This document shows, one piece after another, positions 1 through 7,636 of a stretch of DNA of 28,205 bases. The stretch is from Phycisphaerae bacterium (GTDB lineage: Bacteria > Planctomycetota > Phycisphaerae > UBA1845 > PWPN01): the NCBI GenBank assembly GCA_035384605.1, contig DAOOIV010000072.1, positions 1 to 28,205 on the forward strand. Direction: 5' to 3'. The first letter of the stretch is position 1; every line of letters begins with the position of its first letter. The translations under genes and the position numbers were made by a program. The notes under the pieces are model-generated. The model had not been told where the DNA came from and did no database searches. It saw only the letters and a program-made list of their open reading frames with translations.

Positions 1-3
1 CGA

Positions 4-29
4 GATAGTCTCATTATCTGTGGAAATTG
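4..29 (+). repeat. Left terminal inverted repeat of the IS256-type element
   Basis: This 26-bp segment is an imperfect inverted copy of 1377-1402, with about 18 matches. It lies outside the transposase gene, as expected for the transposase binding and cleavage site. Confidence 0.6.
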
Positions 30-90
30 ACAAGAGAGGGGCATCCTCCATAAGTGATGGTTTTGTAACCAGTTAAAAGGAGGTGGCCTG

Positions 91-1348
91 ATGGGTACGA
101 GAATCGATCGGCGAAGAAACGTCAAGAGCGAATATCAGGTGGACGCAGACCAAGCTCAGGCGGTGGTTCGGGATCATCTGGAGGAACTGGCCCGAGATGG
201 AGCCCGGCGGATGCTGACCGAGGCGCTGAACGAAGAGGTGGACGCCTATCTGAGGCGTGTGCGGTACGAGCGGACGAAGGAATACCGTGGCTACCGCAAC
301 GGCAGCACATCCCGGCGGCTGACGCTGGGGTCGGGAACGATCGATCTGGCGGCTCCTCGGGTCCGGGACATTCCCGAGGGCCAAGAGCCCTTCGAGTCCA
401 GGATCCTGCGGAAGCACCAGCGACGCAGCGACACGATTGACGAGACGTTCCTGAACCTGTTCGTCGAAGGGCTGGCGACGCGAGACTTCGAGCCGGCGTT
501 GCGGCTGCTGGTGGGGGTCGGAGGCTCCGCTCTCGCCGAGCACGATCAGCCGGCTGAGCCGGCAGTTCAAGGAGCAATACGAGGCGTTTGACCGACAGGA
601 GTTGAGCGGCAGGAAGTTCGTGTACATTTGGGCGGACGGGATCTACCTGAAGGCGGGGCTGGGCACGGAAAAGGCGTGCCTGATGGTGCTGATCGGGGCG
701 GATACCGAAGGAAAGAAGCATCGGATCGCCTTGCGGGAGGGCTACCGCGAGAGCGTGGAGAGCTGGGGCGACCTGATTCGGGATTGCCGTAAGCGGGGCC
801 TGAACGAGCCGGCCTGCTGGATCGCGGACGGGGCGTTGGGGTTGTGGGCGGCGATCGACGAGCAGAGTCCCCATTCGGCCCAACAGCGGTGCACGAACCA
901 TAAGACGATGAATGTGCTGGACAAGCTGCCGCTCAGGGAACGTCCGAGCTGGGTGCGGCGTATTCGGGCGATCTGGCAGGCGGACAGCGAGCAGGCGGCC
1001 CGGAAGCTGGCGGCGGCGGTGATCGGTGATCTGCGGGAGGCGGGTTACGATCGGGCGGCGGACTGCTTGGCCGACGATCTGGACCGGTGCCTGACGTTTT
1101 ATCGTTTCCCGGAGGCCCATTGGTCGCACCTGCGGACGACGAATCCGATCGAGTCGGTGTTCGCGACGGTGCGGCTGCGGACCAACGCGGCCAAGCGGTT
1201 CAAGAAGACCCGCAGCGGGGTGTGGCTGATGCACCAGGTGCTGGAACGTCTGAGCAAACGGTGGCGGCGATTGAAATCAGCCCACCTCTGTCCGACGGTC
1301 CCGCTGCCGGCAGAAACGAGGAAGAAAACCAAGACCCATGCAGCATGA
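91..1348 (+). pseudogene. IS256-family transposase, split by a +1 frameshift
   Basis: This is the DDE transposase of the element. A strong Shine-Dalgarno (AGGAGG, about 7 nt before ATG 91) sets the start. The first frame (91-591) carries the N-terminal region with the RTKEYRGYRNGS block. The second frame runs to 1348 and carries the DDE core: first Asp in YIWADGIYLK, second Asp in CWIADGALGLW, the CTNHK block, and the Glu in TTNPIESVF. The frames join if the five-G run at 513-517 is shortened to four, giving LLVGSEAPLSPST across the joint. Rejoined, the protein is about 418 residues, normal for the family. All catalytic residues survive, so the break is recent, a sequencing error, or, less likely, a frameshifting signal. 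I treat it as a pseudogene because family members are normally one frame. Confidence 0.85.
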
Positions 1349-1376
1349 GGAGAGTACTCGGAGCGATGCCCCGGAG

Positions 1377-1402
1377 CAATTTACACAGGAGTTGACACTG
1401 CC
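1377..1402 (-). repeat. Right terminal inverted repeat of the IS256-type element
   Basis: Read on the minus strand, this matches the left end at about 18 of 26 positions. It begins 28 bp after the transposase stop codon. Confidence 0.6.
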
Positions 1403-1800
1403 TCTCGAGGCCAGGATAGTTGCCATTGGAGATGCCGCACGTCGGCTCGGTTCCAGCGAACGGCCCGCGCCCGCTGGCCCCGTCGGACATCCCGGGATTC
1501 CGGAGAGTATCCTGCCTTCGCGCTCCCAGACTTAAGACATATTACGCCTGCGGATCCGTCTGTATCAAGCACATTTTGGGTCTCTTCAAGGGAACAGATA
1601 AAGAAAAGGTTCAGCCGACAGAATGAAGCTGGTGCATATCGGGCCGGTCTCTTTAAGCTCTCCGGCGTGGGCAGTTCGCCCATCTTGGGCTGCGGCGCTG
1701 CGCGTGGGACGAAGAACAGGGCACAGGATCTGTTCGTTCGGTTGACTGTTGAACGCAAGTCCCGAACAGTAGACGAGCGTTTTTTGTTGTCCTTGTTGGT
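1403..1800. other. Gene-free stretch after the insertion sequence
   Basis: No open frame here has a ribosome binding site or a recognisable protein. A short hairpin is possible near 1670-1690 (TGGGC/GCCCA), but there is no T-tract after it. The right edge holds the promoter of the ThuA-like gene. Confidence 0.5.
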
Positions 1801-1829
1801 TCGACAGAGATTGGCGGCCGTCTTATACT
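1801..1829 (+). promoter_or_regulatory. Sigma70-type promoter for the ThuA-like gene
   Basis: TCGACA (1801-1806) is followed by a 17-bp spacer and TATACT (1824-1829). These match TTGACA and TATAAT at five of six positions each with optimal spacing. Transcription would begin near 1836, about 78 nt before the ATG at 1914. Confidence 0.55.
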
Positions 1830-1913
1830 CGCGGGCCTCTGAGGTATGGCAGTCAGTGCGGGGGAATTGACGCCCAGAACGTCCGCCTCCGTCCGCGAAA
1901 GGAGATGCCGGGT

Positions 1914-2975
1914 ATGAGGCAAGACTCAATCTGGCCTGTTGTCGCGATCACCACGGTTCTCACGTCGCTCAGCTTGCCCGCGGCCGCGGCTGCGGATGCC
2001 GACTCTGCGCGTCACGGTGAGCTGTGGGTTATGTATGAAGGCCCTGACGGTCCGGGAAAGGGCAAGCACGTTGTTCTGGTCTCGGGCGATGAGGAATATC
2101 GCTCAGAGGAAGCCCTCACTCAACTCGGCAAGATCCTTGCCAGGCATCACGGATTCAAATGCACCGTGCTCTTCGCGGTGGATCCGAAAAGCGGTATGAT
2201 CGATCCCACGGTTCCGGACAACATCCCGGGCCTTGAGGCGCTCGAAAGAGCCGACCTCATGATCATCGCCACGCGCTTCCGTGATCTGCCCGACGAGCAG
2301 ATGAAGTACATCGACGCGTACGTGTCATCGGGCAAGCCGATCATTGGTATGCGGACGGCGACTCACGCGTTCAAGATCGCCAAGGGCAAGACCTACGAGC
2401 GCTACAGCTTTGACAGCAAGGTGCAGGGCTGGGATGGCGGTTTCGGCCGTCGCATTCTCGGCGAAACCTGGATCAGTCACCACGGTCATCACGGTAAGCA
2501 AAGTTCTCGCGGCGTCATCGCGCCGGGGATGAAGGATCACCCGATCGTCCGCGGCTGCGAGGATATCTGGGGACCTACCGATGTCTACACCGTGCGTTTG
2601 CCGCTGCCCGGCGACAGCGAGCCCGTGGTCCTGGGCCAGGTTCTGGAGGGGATGAAACCCACGGACAAGCCGGTATCGGGCAAACAGAATGATCCGATGA
2701 TGCCCATCGCCTGGACCAAGACCTATCAAGGCGCCAAGGGGGAGGCGGGCCGCGTGTTCACAACCACGATGGGAGCCGCAACCGATCTGGAGAACGAGGG
2801 TTTGCGTCGACTGCTGGTCAACGCCGCCTACTGGTGCCTGGGTCTGGAGGAGAAGATCCCGCCGAGGGCCAACGTCGAGATCGTCGGCGAATACAAGCCG
2901 TCACCGTTCGGTTTTGCAGGTCACAAGAAGGGCCTCAAGCCGGCCGATTACAGGATGAAGCCGGCTGACAATTAG
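1914..2975 (+). CDS. Secreted ThuA-like domain protein
   Basis: A 353-residue protein of the ThuA-like family (class I glutamine-amidotransferase-like fold), which is abundant in Planctomycetota. Its role in trehalose or other sugar use is suggested by family name, not shown. The N-terminus is a signal peptide: MRQDSIW, a hydrophobic stretch, then an Ala-rich end near residue 25. The ThuA core begins at KHVVLVSGDEEYRSEE and includes DLMIIATRFRDLP and KPIIGMRTATHAF. I chose ATG 1914 over the in-frame ATG 1905 because the AAAGGAG at about 1896-1903 is correctly spaced only from 1914. It has its own promoter and stands alone; no gene within 200 bp shares its strand. The substrate is unknown. Confidence 0.8.
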   Translation: MRQDSIWPVVAITTVLTSLSLPAAAAADADSARHGELWVMYEGPDGPGKGKHVVLVSGDEEYRSEEALTQLGKILARHHGFKCTVLFAVDPKSGMIDPTVPDNIPGLEALERADLMIIATRFRDLPDEQMKYIDAYVSSGKPIIGMRTATHAFKIAKGKTYERYSFDSKVQGWDGGFGRRILGETWISHHGHHGKQSSRGVIAPGMKDHPIVRGCEDIWGPTDVYTVRLPLPGDSEPVVLGQVLEGMKPTDKPVSGKQNDPMMPIAWTKTYQGAKGEAGRVFTTTMGAATDLENEGLRRLLVNAAYWCLGLEEKIPPRANVEIVGEYKPSPFGFAGHKKGLKPADYRMKPADN

Positions 2976-3209
2976 CGCAACGGCGCGAGGTTGCCGTGTT
3001 CCATGGAGGGCAGCCCCCGGGCCGGTCGTTGGTCCATCCCCTGCGACCAACTGGGCCTGCCTCGGATTAGGTGTCCCGCCGCACCTGCCGGGATCACCGT
3101 GCCAGGTCGCGTTTCAAGAAAGCGCCCATATGTCATCGTTTCCTTGTAGCGCCTCTGGCGTCAAGCCCGTCCTTCTGATGTTAGCCGGGGCGGATGGAGT
3201 GGCCGGGTG
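2976..3209. other. Intergenic region with no recognised feature
   Basis: GC-rich sequence between the ThuA-like gene and the ECF sigma remnant. I see no convincing terminator, RNA gene or promoter. Confidence 0.4.
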
Positions 3210-3332
3210 ATGAAGTCTGATGCAGAGTTCGTGAGGGCCGTCCTGGCTGGCGATGGCGAGGCCTTTTCCGACAGGGACCGTGACGGGCTTCCTCTCACGA
3301 GCCCGCGACCGTCTGCCCCGGTTCAGAAATGA
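3210..3332 (+). pseudogene. Remnant of an ECF sigma factor N-terminus
   Basis: The 40-residue frame begins MKSDAEFVRAVLAGDGEAF, which is the usual opening of region 2 of planctomycete extracytoplasmic-function sigma factors (D-x-E-h-V-R-x-V-L-A-G-D-x-E-A-F). A GGAG lies about 12 nt upstream. After residue 19 the similarity stops abruptly: the helix that should follow is replaced by a polar, Arg/Asp/Pro-rich tail, and the frame ends inside the 3' end of the minus-strand azoR gene. The rest of region 2 and all of region 4 are absent, so it cannot act as a sigma factor. It looks like a stump left by a deletion or rearrangement with its joint near 3265. The match is short, so the identification is moderate. 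Confidence 0.45.
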
Positions 3333-3946
3333 ATGGCCGTCCGGCGGGCCAGCTCGCACCCCGCGGCCTTGGACTTCTCGGTGGCGTCGCGGTTACCCAG
3401 TGTGGGTTCGACCACGATGCCCCGGACGTCGGTGAAGCCGATGAATTGCAACCACAACTCGAAGTAAGGTTTCTGGAAATCCCACGATGCGCCGTCGCCT
3501 TGGTACTCGCCGCCGCGGGCATAGATCACCGCGGCGGCCTTGCCGGTGACCATTCCTTTGTAGCCTTCGGCGGGCGAGAAGGTGAAGGTGAGTCCGGGCT
3601 GGGTGATCACGTCGATGTAGTGCTTGAGCCTGTAAGGGATTCCGAAATTCCACATGGGGAGGCTGAAGAGGTATTTGTCGGCCGAGGTGAAACGATCAGC
3701 GACGGCTGTGATTTTGGCCCATGCGGCCGCCTGAGCGGTCGAGTGCGACTGACCATGAAGGATGGCGTACTTGGCGTTGATGGCCTCACCGTCAAGCGGC
3801 GGAAGCTCCTCCTGCCACAGGTCCACTACGTCAACGACGTCGCGCGGATGAGCATCGCGGTACGTATCAAGGAATTCCCCGGCGACGCGAATCGAAGTCG
3901 AGCGTTCCTTGCGAGGCGAAGCTTCAACATAGAGCAGTCTCGGCAT
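3323..3946 (-). CDS. azoR: FMN-dependent NADH-azoreductase
   Basis: A 207-residue flavodoxin-fold enzyme of the AzoR family (older name acyl carrier protein phosphodiesterase). Members are cytoplasmic FMN quinone reductases that also cleave azo bonds using NADH. The N-terminal FMN phosphate loop (LLYVEASPRKERSTS, residues 4-18), the MWNFGIPYRLKHYID block (about 98-112, contacting the flavin ring) and the YARGGEYQG loop (about 142-150) are all present, and the length is typical. The start has a strong ribosome binding site (AGGAGG, 7 nt before the ATG). It is a single-gene unit pointing away from the DUF1080 gene, and its 3' end overlaps the sigma remnant by 10 bp. The probable role is quinone or electrophile stress defence. 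Confidence 0.88.
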   Translation of the reverse strand: MPRLLYVEASPRKERSTSIRVAGEFLDTYRDAHPRDVVDVVDLWQEELPPLDGEAINAKYAILHGQSHSTAQAAAWAKITAVADRFTSADKYLFSLPMWNFGIPYRLKHYIDVITQPGLTFTFSPAEGYKGMVTGKAAAVIYARGGEYQGDGASWDFQKPYFELWLQFIGFTDVRGIVVEPTLGNRDATEKSKAAGCELARRTAIHF

Positions 3947-4020
3947 GACGCGGCCTCCTGCGGCGGACTGGCTGTCCCTTAATCACGACAAGTGACTGAA
4001 AGGCCGGTGCCGCGCAACAC

Positions 4021-4049
4021 AGTGTAGCACTCGTGCCGCCTCGCGGCCA
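4021..4049 (-). promoter_or_regulatory. Possible azoR promoter with extended -10 box
   Basis: On the minus strand TG-C-TACACT gives an extended -10 box (TACACT at 4026-4021). A weak -35 (TGGCCG, 4049-4044) lies 17 bp upstream. It would give a leader of about 70 nt before the azoR ATG at 3946. Confidence 0.25.
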
Positions 4050-4123
4050 GCGGGCCGGCGATCGGGCGGCGGCGGGTGCGTCACGTGTTTGGCGGGTTGT
4101 GTTAGACGGACGAGGCTGAGTAA

Positions 4124-4160
4124 CCGACCCCCTTCGGAAGGTCTTTTCGCCGAAGGTCGG
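4124..4160. repeat. Long hairpin with an 11-bp stem
   Basis: CCGACC plus TTCGG on the left, separated by a CCC bulge, pair fully with CCGAAGGTCGG at 4150-4160. The loop is 12 nt. No T-tract follows on either strand, so it is not an obvious intrinsic terminator. Confidence 0.45.
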
Positions 4161-4253
4161 CAGATCACGCCGAAGGTGGACGGGCTGATGGGCCGGGCAT
4201 TGTACGGCCGGTGGTTCGCGACAACACCCGTCGTCCCTTTCCACAATTCCAGC

Positions 4254-4291
4254 CCGTTTCAACGAACTTCCAGAAAAGCCTGTTGAAACGG
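4254..4291. repeat. 10-bp perfect inverted repeat (hairpin 1 of a cluster)
   Basis: CCGTTTCAAC (4254-4263) pairs with GTTGAAACGG (4282-4291) around an 18-nt loop. It is the first of three hairpins in 140 bp whose right arms share a GTTGAAACGG-like sense. Confidence 0.5.
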
Positions 4292-4340
4292 CCTCACTGT
4301 GAAAAGACAGGGAGAGAGACACGGGTGCCCGATCAAGAAC

Positions 4341-4357
4341 CAGCCGTCAAACGGCTG
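4341..4357. repeat. 7-bp hairpin with 3-nt loop (hairpin 2)
   Basis: CAGCCGT and ACGGCTG enclose the loop CAA. The CGTCAAACGGCTG core resembles the arms of the neighbouring hairpins. Confidence 0.45.
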
Positions 4358-4372
4358 GCTATTGGCCCTTCG

Positions 4373-4401
4373 GGAAAAGCCGCTGAAGCGGCTTGTTTCC
4401 G
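4373..4401. repeat. Long hairpin with AAGCCGC/GCGGCTT core (hairpin 3)
   Basis: AAGCCGC (4377-4383) pairs with GCGGCTT (4388-4394) around a TGAA loop. The stem can extend outward through GGAAA and TTTCC with a small bulge. The three hairpins look like REP-type intergenic repeats, but no copies outside this cluster are in the window. Confidence 0.45.
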
Positions 4402-4645
4402 GCTTGCATCTGCCGCTACCCCAAAAAACCACAGCGAAGGCGGCCGATTCCGTCACGGACCCGGCGGCAGCGACCCTCTTGCCGTCGCGCCGGCACCGCT
4501 TTCGGTAGGGGCGGCATGCGCCGGCGGGCAAGCCCCTCGACACAGGCTCGGGATGCAAGCGGCAAATGGCATCCGCCGCGCGCACACGAGGGCGAAAGGC
4601 TCAGCAGCGCAGATGCTGTGGGTGGCGGTCCCGGCGAGCGGAACG
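4402..4645. other. Gene-free GC-rich stretch before the DUF1080 gene
   Basis: Frames open here only because of high GC. None has a recognisable product or ribosome binding site. A TAGAAT at 4646-4651 could be a -10 box for the DUF1080 gene, but no acceptable -35 is seen. Confidence 0.35.
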
Positions 4646-4729
4646 TAGAATGTCGCGGCAAGATCCGGCCTCGTGGCCGGGCAAGGTGTGGCGGCGGACG
4701 TCGGGGCATTGTCCGACAGGAGCGATACC

Positions 4730-5410
4730 ATGCGGCATACACTGGTAGTGATTTTGGGCTTGCTGGTCATGACTTCCGGGTGCGAGAAGGGCGGTGGCGT
4801 GGCCCCTGCTCCCGTGGAGAAGATGCCCACGGCCATCCAGCTCTTCAATGGCCGTGACCTGACCGGCTGGACCTGCGATCTGAGCAAGGAGGGCGTGAAG
4901 ATGGAGGATGTCTGGTCGGTCGCCGACGGCGTCCTTCACTGCAAAGGAGAGCCCGGCGGTGTGCTGCGGACATTGGATGAATACGGTGATTACGTGCTCA
5001 GCCTGGAGTGGCGATGGCCGCCTGGCACTCAGGGAGGCAACAACGGCGTTCTCGTTCACACCTCGACCCCGCGCACCCTCGGCATCTGGCCCAAGTCGAT
5101 CGAGGTTCAGTTGGAAAAAGGCAATGCGGGCGATTTCTGGGTCATCGGCACCGAGCTGGACGTCGAGAACGAGCAGGCCCGCAAGCAGGGCCGCCGGCAC
5201 CTCAACCTGACCGACGGCTCAGAAAAGCCGCTGGGCGAGTGGAATCACATGGAAATTACCTGTAAGGGCGACGAGGTGATCGTCCGGGTCAACGGGGAGC
5301 TGGTCAATCATGCCACCAACTGCAGCGTAACCCGCGGGGCCATCTGCCTGCAATCCGAGGGCGCTCCGATCGAATACCGCAACATCATCCTGACGCCGCT
5401 GCCGAGGTGA
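4730..5410 (+). CDS. DUF1080 (3-keto-disaccharide hydrolase family) lipoprotein
   Basis: A 226-residue exported protein of the DUF1080 family, which has a concanavalin A-like jelly-roll fold. Characterised members cleave 3-keto-glycosides; the activity here is inferred. The hydrophobic N-terminus ends in MTSGC at residue 17, a plausible though imperfect lipobox, so the protein is probably lipid-anchored. Family landmarks are FNGRDLTGW near residue 41, WSVADGVLHCKG, SLEWRWPPGTQGGNNGVLVHT, and the closing IEYRNIILTPL. The last of these is the usual C-terminal strand, so the protein is complete. I chose ATG 4730 because GACAGGAG precedes it by 7 nt and the signal sequence starts there; an earlier in-frame start would spoil it. 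It is a single gene, with the ABC-F gene 275 bp downstream. Confidence 0.85.
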   Translation: MRHTLVVILGLLVMTSGCEKGGGVAPAPVEKMPTAIQLFNGRDLTGWTCDLSKEGVKMEDVWSVADGVLHCKGEPGGVLRTLDEYGDYVLSLEWRWPPGTQGGNNGVLVHTSTPRTLGIWPKSIEVQLEKGNAGDFWVIGTELDVENEQARKQGRRHLNLTDGSEKPLGEWNHMEITCKGDEVIVRVNGELVNHATNCSVTRGAICLQSEGAPIEYRNIILTPLPR

Positions 5411-5439
5411 GCCTGGGGCGCTCAGACCTCGTTGCATCA

Positions 5440-5454
5440 AGCGGCGACGCCGCT
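5440..5454 (+). terminator. Possible terminator hairpin after the DUF1080 gene
   Basis: AGCGGC and GCCGCT form a perfect 6-bp stem with loop GAC, 29 bp after the stop codon. There is no T-tract, so the terminator role is tentative. Confidence 0.25.
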
Positions 5455-5649
5455 GACCTCAAATACTGACCGGGCTCTCTGTCGCAAGCATGCCGATCCT
5501 CATTCACGCCCGGCGCGTGCCGATTCGCCACGCGGCAGCCGCCTGCAAAGTCCGTGCCTGTTGGAGCCGGGATCTTGAGCGGCAAGAACCGTATCCCGGA
5601 TCGCGTCGCAGGCGAGCCACGCTGGCGGCCTGAACCCTCTCGTGCGTGG

Positions 5650-5679
5650 TTGGCTTTGCCTCCCGTCGTCGAATATCAT
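5650..5679 (+). promoter_or_regulatory. Candidate promoter for a leaderless ABC-F mRNA
   Basis: TTGGCT (5650-5655) is followed by an 18-bp spacer and TATCAT (5674-5679). The ATG at 5686 lies only 7 nt after the -10 box, where transcription itself would begin. No Shine-Dalgarno precedes that ATG, which fits a leaderless message. Confidence 0.35.
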
Positions 5680-5685
5680 CGCGAC

Positions 5686-7635
5686 ATGGCGATTGTGTCG
5701 TTCCAGGATGTTCATTTCGGTTATGAGGGGCAAGTGCTCTTCGACGGTCTGGACTGGACGATCCACCGGGGCGAAAAGGTGGGTCTTGTCGGACCTAACG
5801 GCTCAGGCAAGACAACGTTGTTCCGGCTGATTCTCGGCCAGTTGAGTCCGGCCGTCGGCACCGTCGCCAGGAATCGGGATTTGCGGATCGCCTACCTGCC
5901 TCAGGAGCCCCAGCTCGATTCGTCCAACACGCTGTTGGCCGAGGTCGCGACCACCTTCGACCATCTGCGGGGGCTCGATGCCCGGGTGGCGGAGGTGGCC
6001 CAGCGGCTGGCCGATCATCATGACACCGACCAGTACGAAGATCTCCTCGCCGAGTACGAGGAGCTTCAGCATCGGCTGGAAGCGGCCGGGGGCTACAAGT
6101 ACGAGACGCTGGTCAAGATGGTCCTAGGTGGGCTGGGATTCACTCCGGCGTCCTACGACCTGCCGATATCCGCCCTGTCCGGCGGGCAGAAATGCCGGGC
6201 GGCCCTGGCCCAGATGCTCTTGCAGGAGGCCGACCTGTTGCTGCTCGACGAGCCGACCAACCACCTTGACATCGAGGCGACGCGCTTCCTGGAGAACTTC
6301 CTGGCACAATACGACGGAGCGGCCGTCATCGTATCCCACGACCGCTACCTGCTCGACCGGGTCGTGACCAAGATCGCTGACCTGGATCGTAAGCGGATCA
6401 CCGTTTACCCGTGCGCGTATTCCGACTACGCCGAGAGCAAACTGACGCGCCAGTTGACCGCCGAGCGGGAATACGCCAGACAGCAGGAATGGCTTCAGCA
6501 TCAGCGTGAGTATGCCGAGCGGGTCAAGGCCGACAAGTCGCGTTCACGGCAGGCGTCCGGCCGGCTCAGGCACGTCGAGCGCCTGGAGCGCGACGGCTCC
6601 GTGGTCGAGAGGCCCTCGCACATGCAGCGTCGCATGGCCATCCGGCTCACCCCTGGCCGCCGGGCCGGCGAAATGGTCCTGCGATGCACCGGCGTTCGCA
6701 AAGCGTACGGCCAGGTCGTCTTGTTCGACGATTTCAACCTGGAGATCTACCGCGGCGAGAAGATCGGCATCATCGGACCGAACGGCGTCGGCAAGAGTAC
6801 GCTGCTGAAGATGGCTATGCGGCAGATCGCTCCGGACGCCGGCGAGGTGCGGCTGTTCGAGAACCTGGAGGTCGGCTATTACGACCAGGAGCATGCCGGG
6901 TTGAACATGGACCACCGCGTGATCGACGTGATCGTCGAGCGACCCACGGGGCCCCTGGAGGCACGCATTCGCTCTTTCCTCGCGAGGTTCTTGTTTATCG
7001 GCGACGACGTGTACAAGCGGGTGGGCGATTTGTCCGGAGGCGAGCAGAGCCGGGTGATGCTGGCCCGATTGGTCTGGGACAACCCCCAGGTGCTGATCCT
7101 GGATGAGCCGACCAACCATCTGGACATCCCCGCCCGCGAGGCACTGGAAGAATCGCTCATCGAATACGAAGGGGCGATTCTGCTGGTCAGCCACGACCGC
7201 TACTTCCTCGACCGCGTGGTCAACCGGCTGCTTGTGCTGCCGGAGCGCGGCAGGTACGAACTGATGATCGGCAACTGGTCAACCTATGAGCACCGGGTCG
7301 CCGAGCGAGAGAAGGAGCGTCTTGAGGCCGAGGAAGAGGCCCGCAAGCAGGCCCGACGGGATGCCAGAATGCGCGCCAGACGGGCAGTGAAGCGAGCCCC
7401 GCCCCCCTCTGACGGTCCGGTGTCGCCGTTTGTCGCTTGGTCGCTGGACCGGCTCGAACGGGAGATCATGGACCGGGAAGAGAAGCTGGCCGCGACCGAG
7501 GCCATGTTTGCCGATCCGGCCGTGTATCGTGATGCCGAACGGGCACGGGCCCTCCGTGGCGAGGTCGAGTCGCTGCGCGCCGAGCTTGCGGCTCTCAACG
7601 CGGAATGGGAGCGTCGGATCGAGGAGGAGTCGTGA
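5686..7635 (+). CDS. ABC-F family ATPase (Uup/YheS type)
   Basis: A 649-residue soluble protein with two ABC domains and no membrane segments. ABC-F proteins act on ribosomes in translation or antibiotic protection; which role applies here cannot be told. Domain 1 has Walker A GPNGSGKT (36-43), LSGGQ (164-168), Walker B with LLLLDEP (184-190) and SHDR. The charged linker at about 240-310 is the P-site tRNA-interaction region. Domain 2 has GPNGVGKS (364-371), LSGGE (449-453), ILDEP (471-475) and SHDR. The last 100 or so residues are a basic then acidic coiled coil, as in Uup and YheS. The start is placed at MAIVSFQDVHFGY because the first ATPase strand begins there. An open frame extends 44 codons upstream but has no family similarity. 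It is coupled to the next gene by a 1-nt gap. Confidence 0.88.
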   Translation: MAIVSFQDVHFGYEGQVLFDGLDWTIHRGEKVGLVGPNGSGKTTLFRLILGQLSPAVGTVARNRDLRIAYLPQEPQLDSSNTLLAEVATTFDHLRGLDARVAEVAQRLADHHDTDQYEDLLAEYEELQHRLEAAGGYKYETLVKMVLGGLGFTPASYDLPISALSGGQKCRAALAQMLLQEADLLLLDEPTNHLDIEATRFLENFLAQYDGAAVIVSHDRYLLDRVVTKIADLDRKRITVYPCAYSDYAESKLTRQLTAEREYARQQEWLQHQREYAERVKADKSRSRQASGRLRHVERLERDGSVVERPSHMQRRMAIRLTPGRRAGEMVLRCTGVRKAYGQVVLFDDFNLEIYRGEKIGIIGPNGVGKSTLLKMAMRQIAPDAGEVRLFENLEVGYYDQEHAGLNMDHRVIDVIVERPTGPLEARIRSFLARFLFIGDDVYKRVGDLSGGEQSRVMLARLVWDNPQVLILDEPTNHLDIPAREALEESLIEYEGAILLVSHDRYFLDRVVNRLLVLPERGRYELMIGNWSTYEHRVAEREKERLEAEEEARKQARRDARMRARRAVKRAPPPSDGPVSPFVAWSLDRLEREIMDREEKLAATEAMFADPAVYRDAERARALRGEVESLRAELAALNAEWERRIEEES

Positions 7636-7636
7636 C

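Larger units (their letters stand above)
4..1402 (+). mobile_element. IS256-family insertion sequence, nearly complete
   Basis: The element is bounded by imperfect 26-bp inverted repeats at 4-29 and 1377-1402. They match at about 18 of 26 positions, with the best block being CTGTGGAAATTG against CTGTGTAAATTG. The left end begins GATA, as I recall for IS256. Its length of about 1.4 kb and its single transposase gene fit the family. Only three or four bases of left flank are in the window. If the ends are set at 5 and 1401, the left flank CGAG matches the last four bases of the 8 bp after the right end (1402-1409), which could be part of a target duplication but is weak. The exact ends are uncertain by one or two bases. 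Confidence 0.75.

Noticed and set aside
122..1234. Minus-strand open frame of 370 codons
   Set aside because: It is a Pro/Arg-rich shadow of the transposase gene with no recognisable motif.
1790..1810. tRNA T-arm-like GGTTCGA at 1797-1803
   Set aside because: No acceptor, D-arm or anticodon arm can be folded around it. It overlaps the -35 region of a good promoter.
4250..4400. CRISPR array
   Set aside because: The repeats are hairpins of different lengths and sequence at uneven spacing. There is no constant repeat-spacer pattern and no cas gene.
5554..5685. Upstream in-frame start for the ABC-F gene
   Set aside because: The 44 extra residues have no similarity to the family and no ribosome binding site. 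The first ATPase strand starts at the ATG at 5686.
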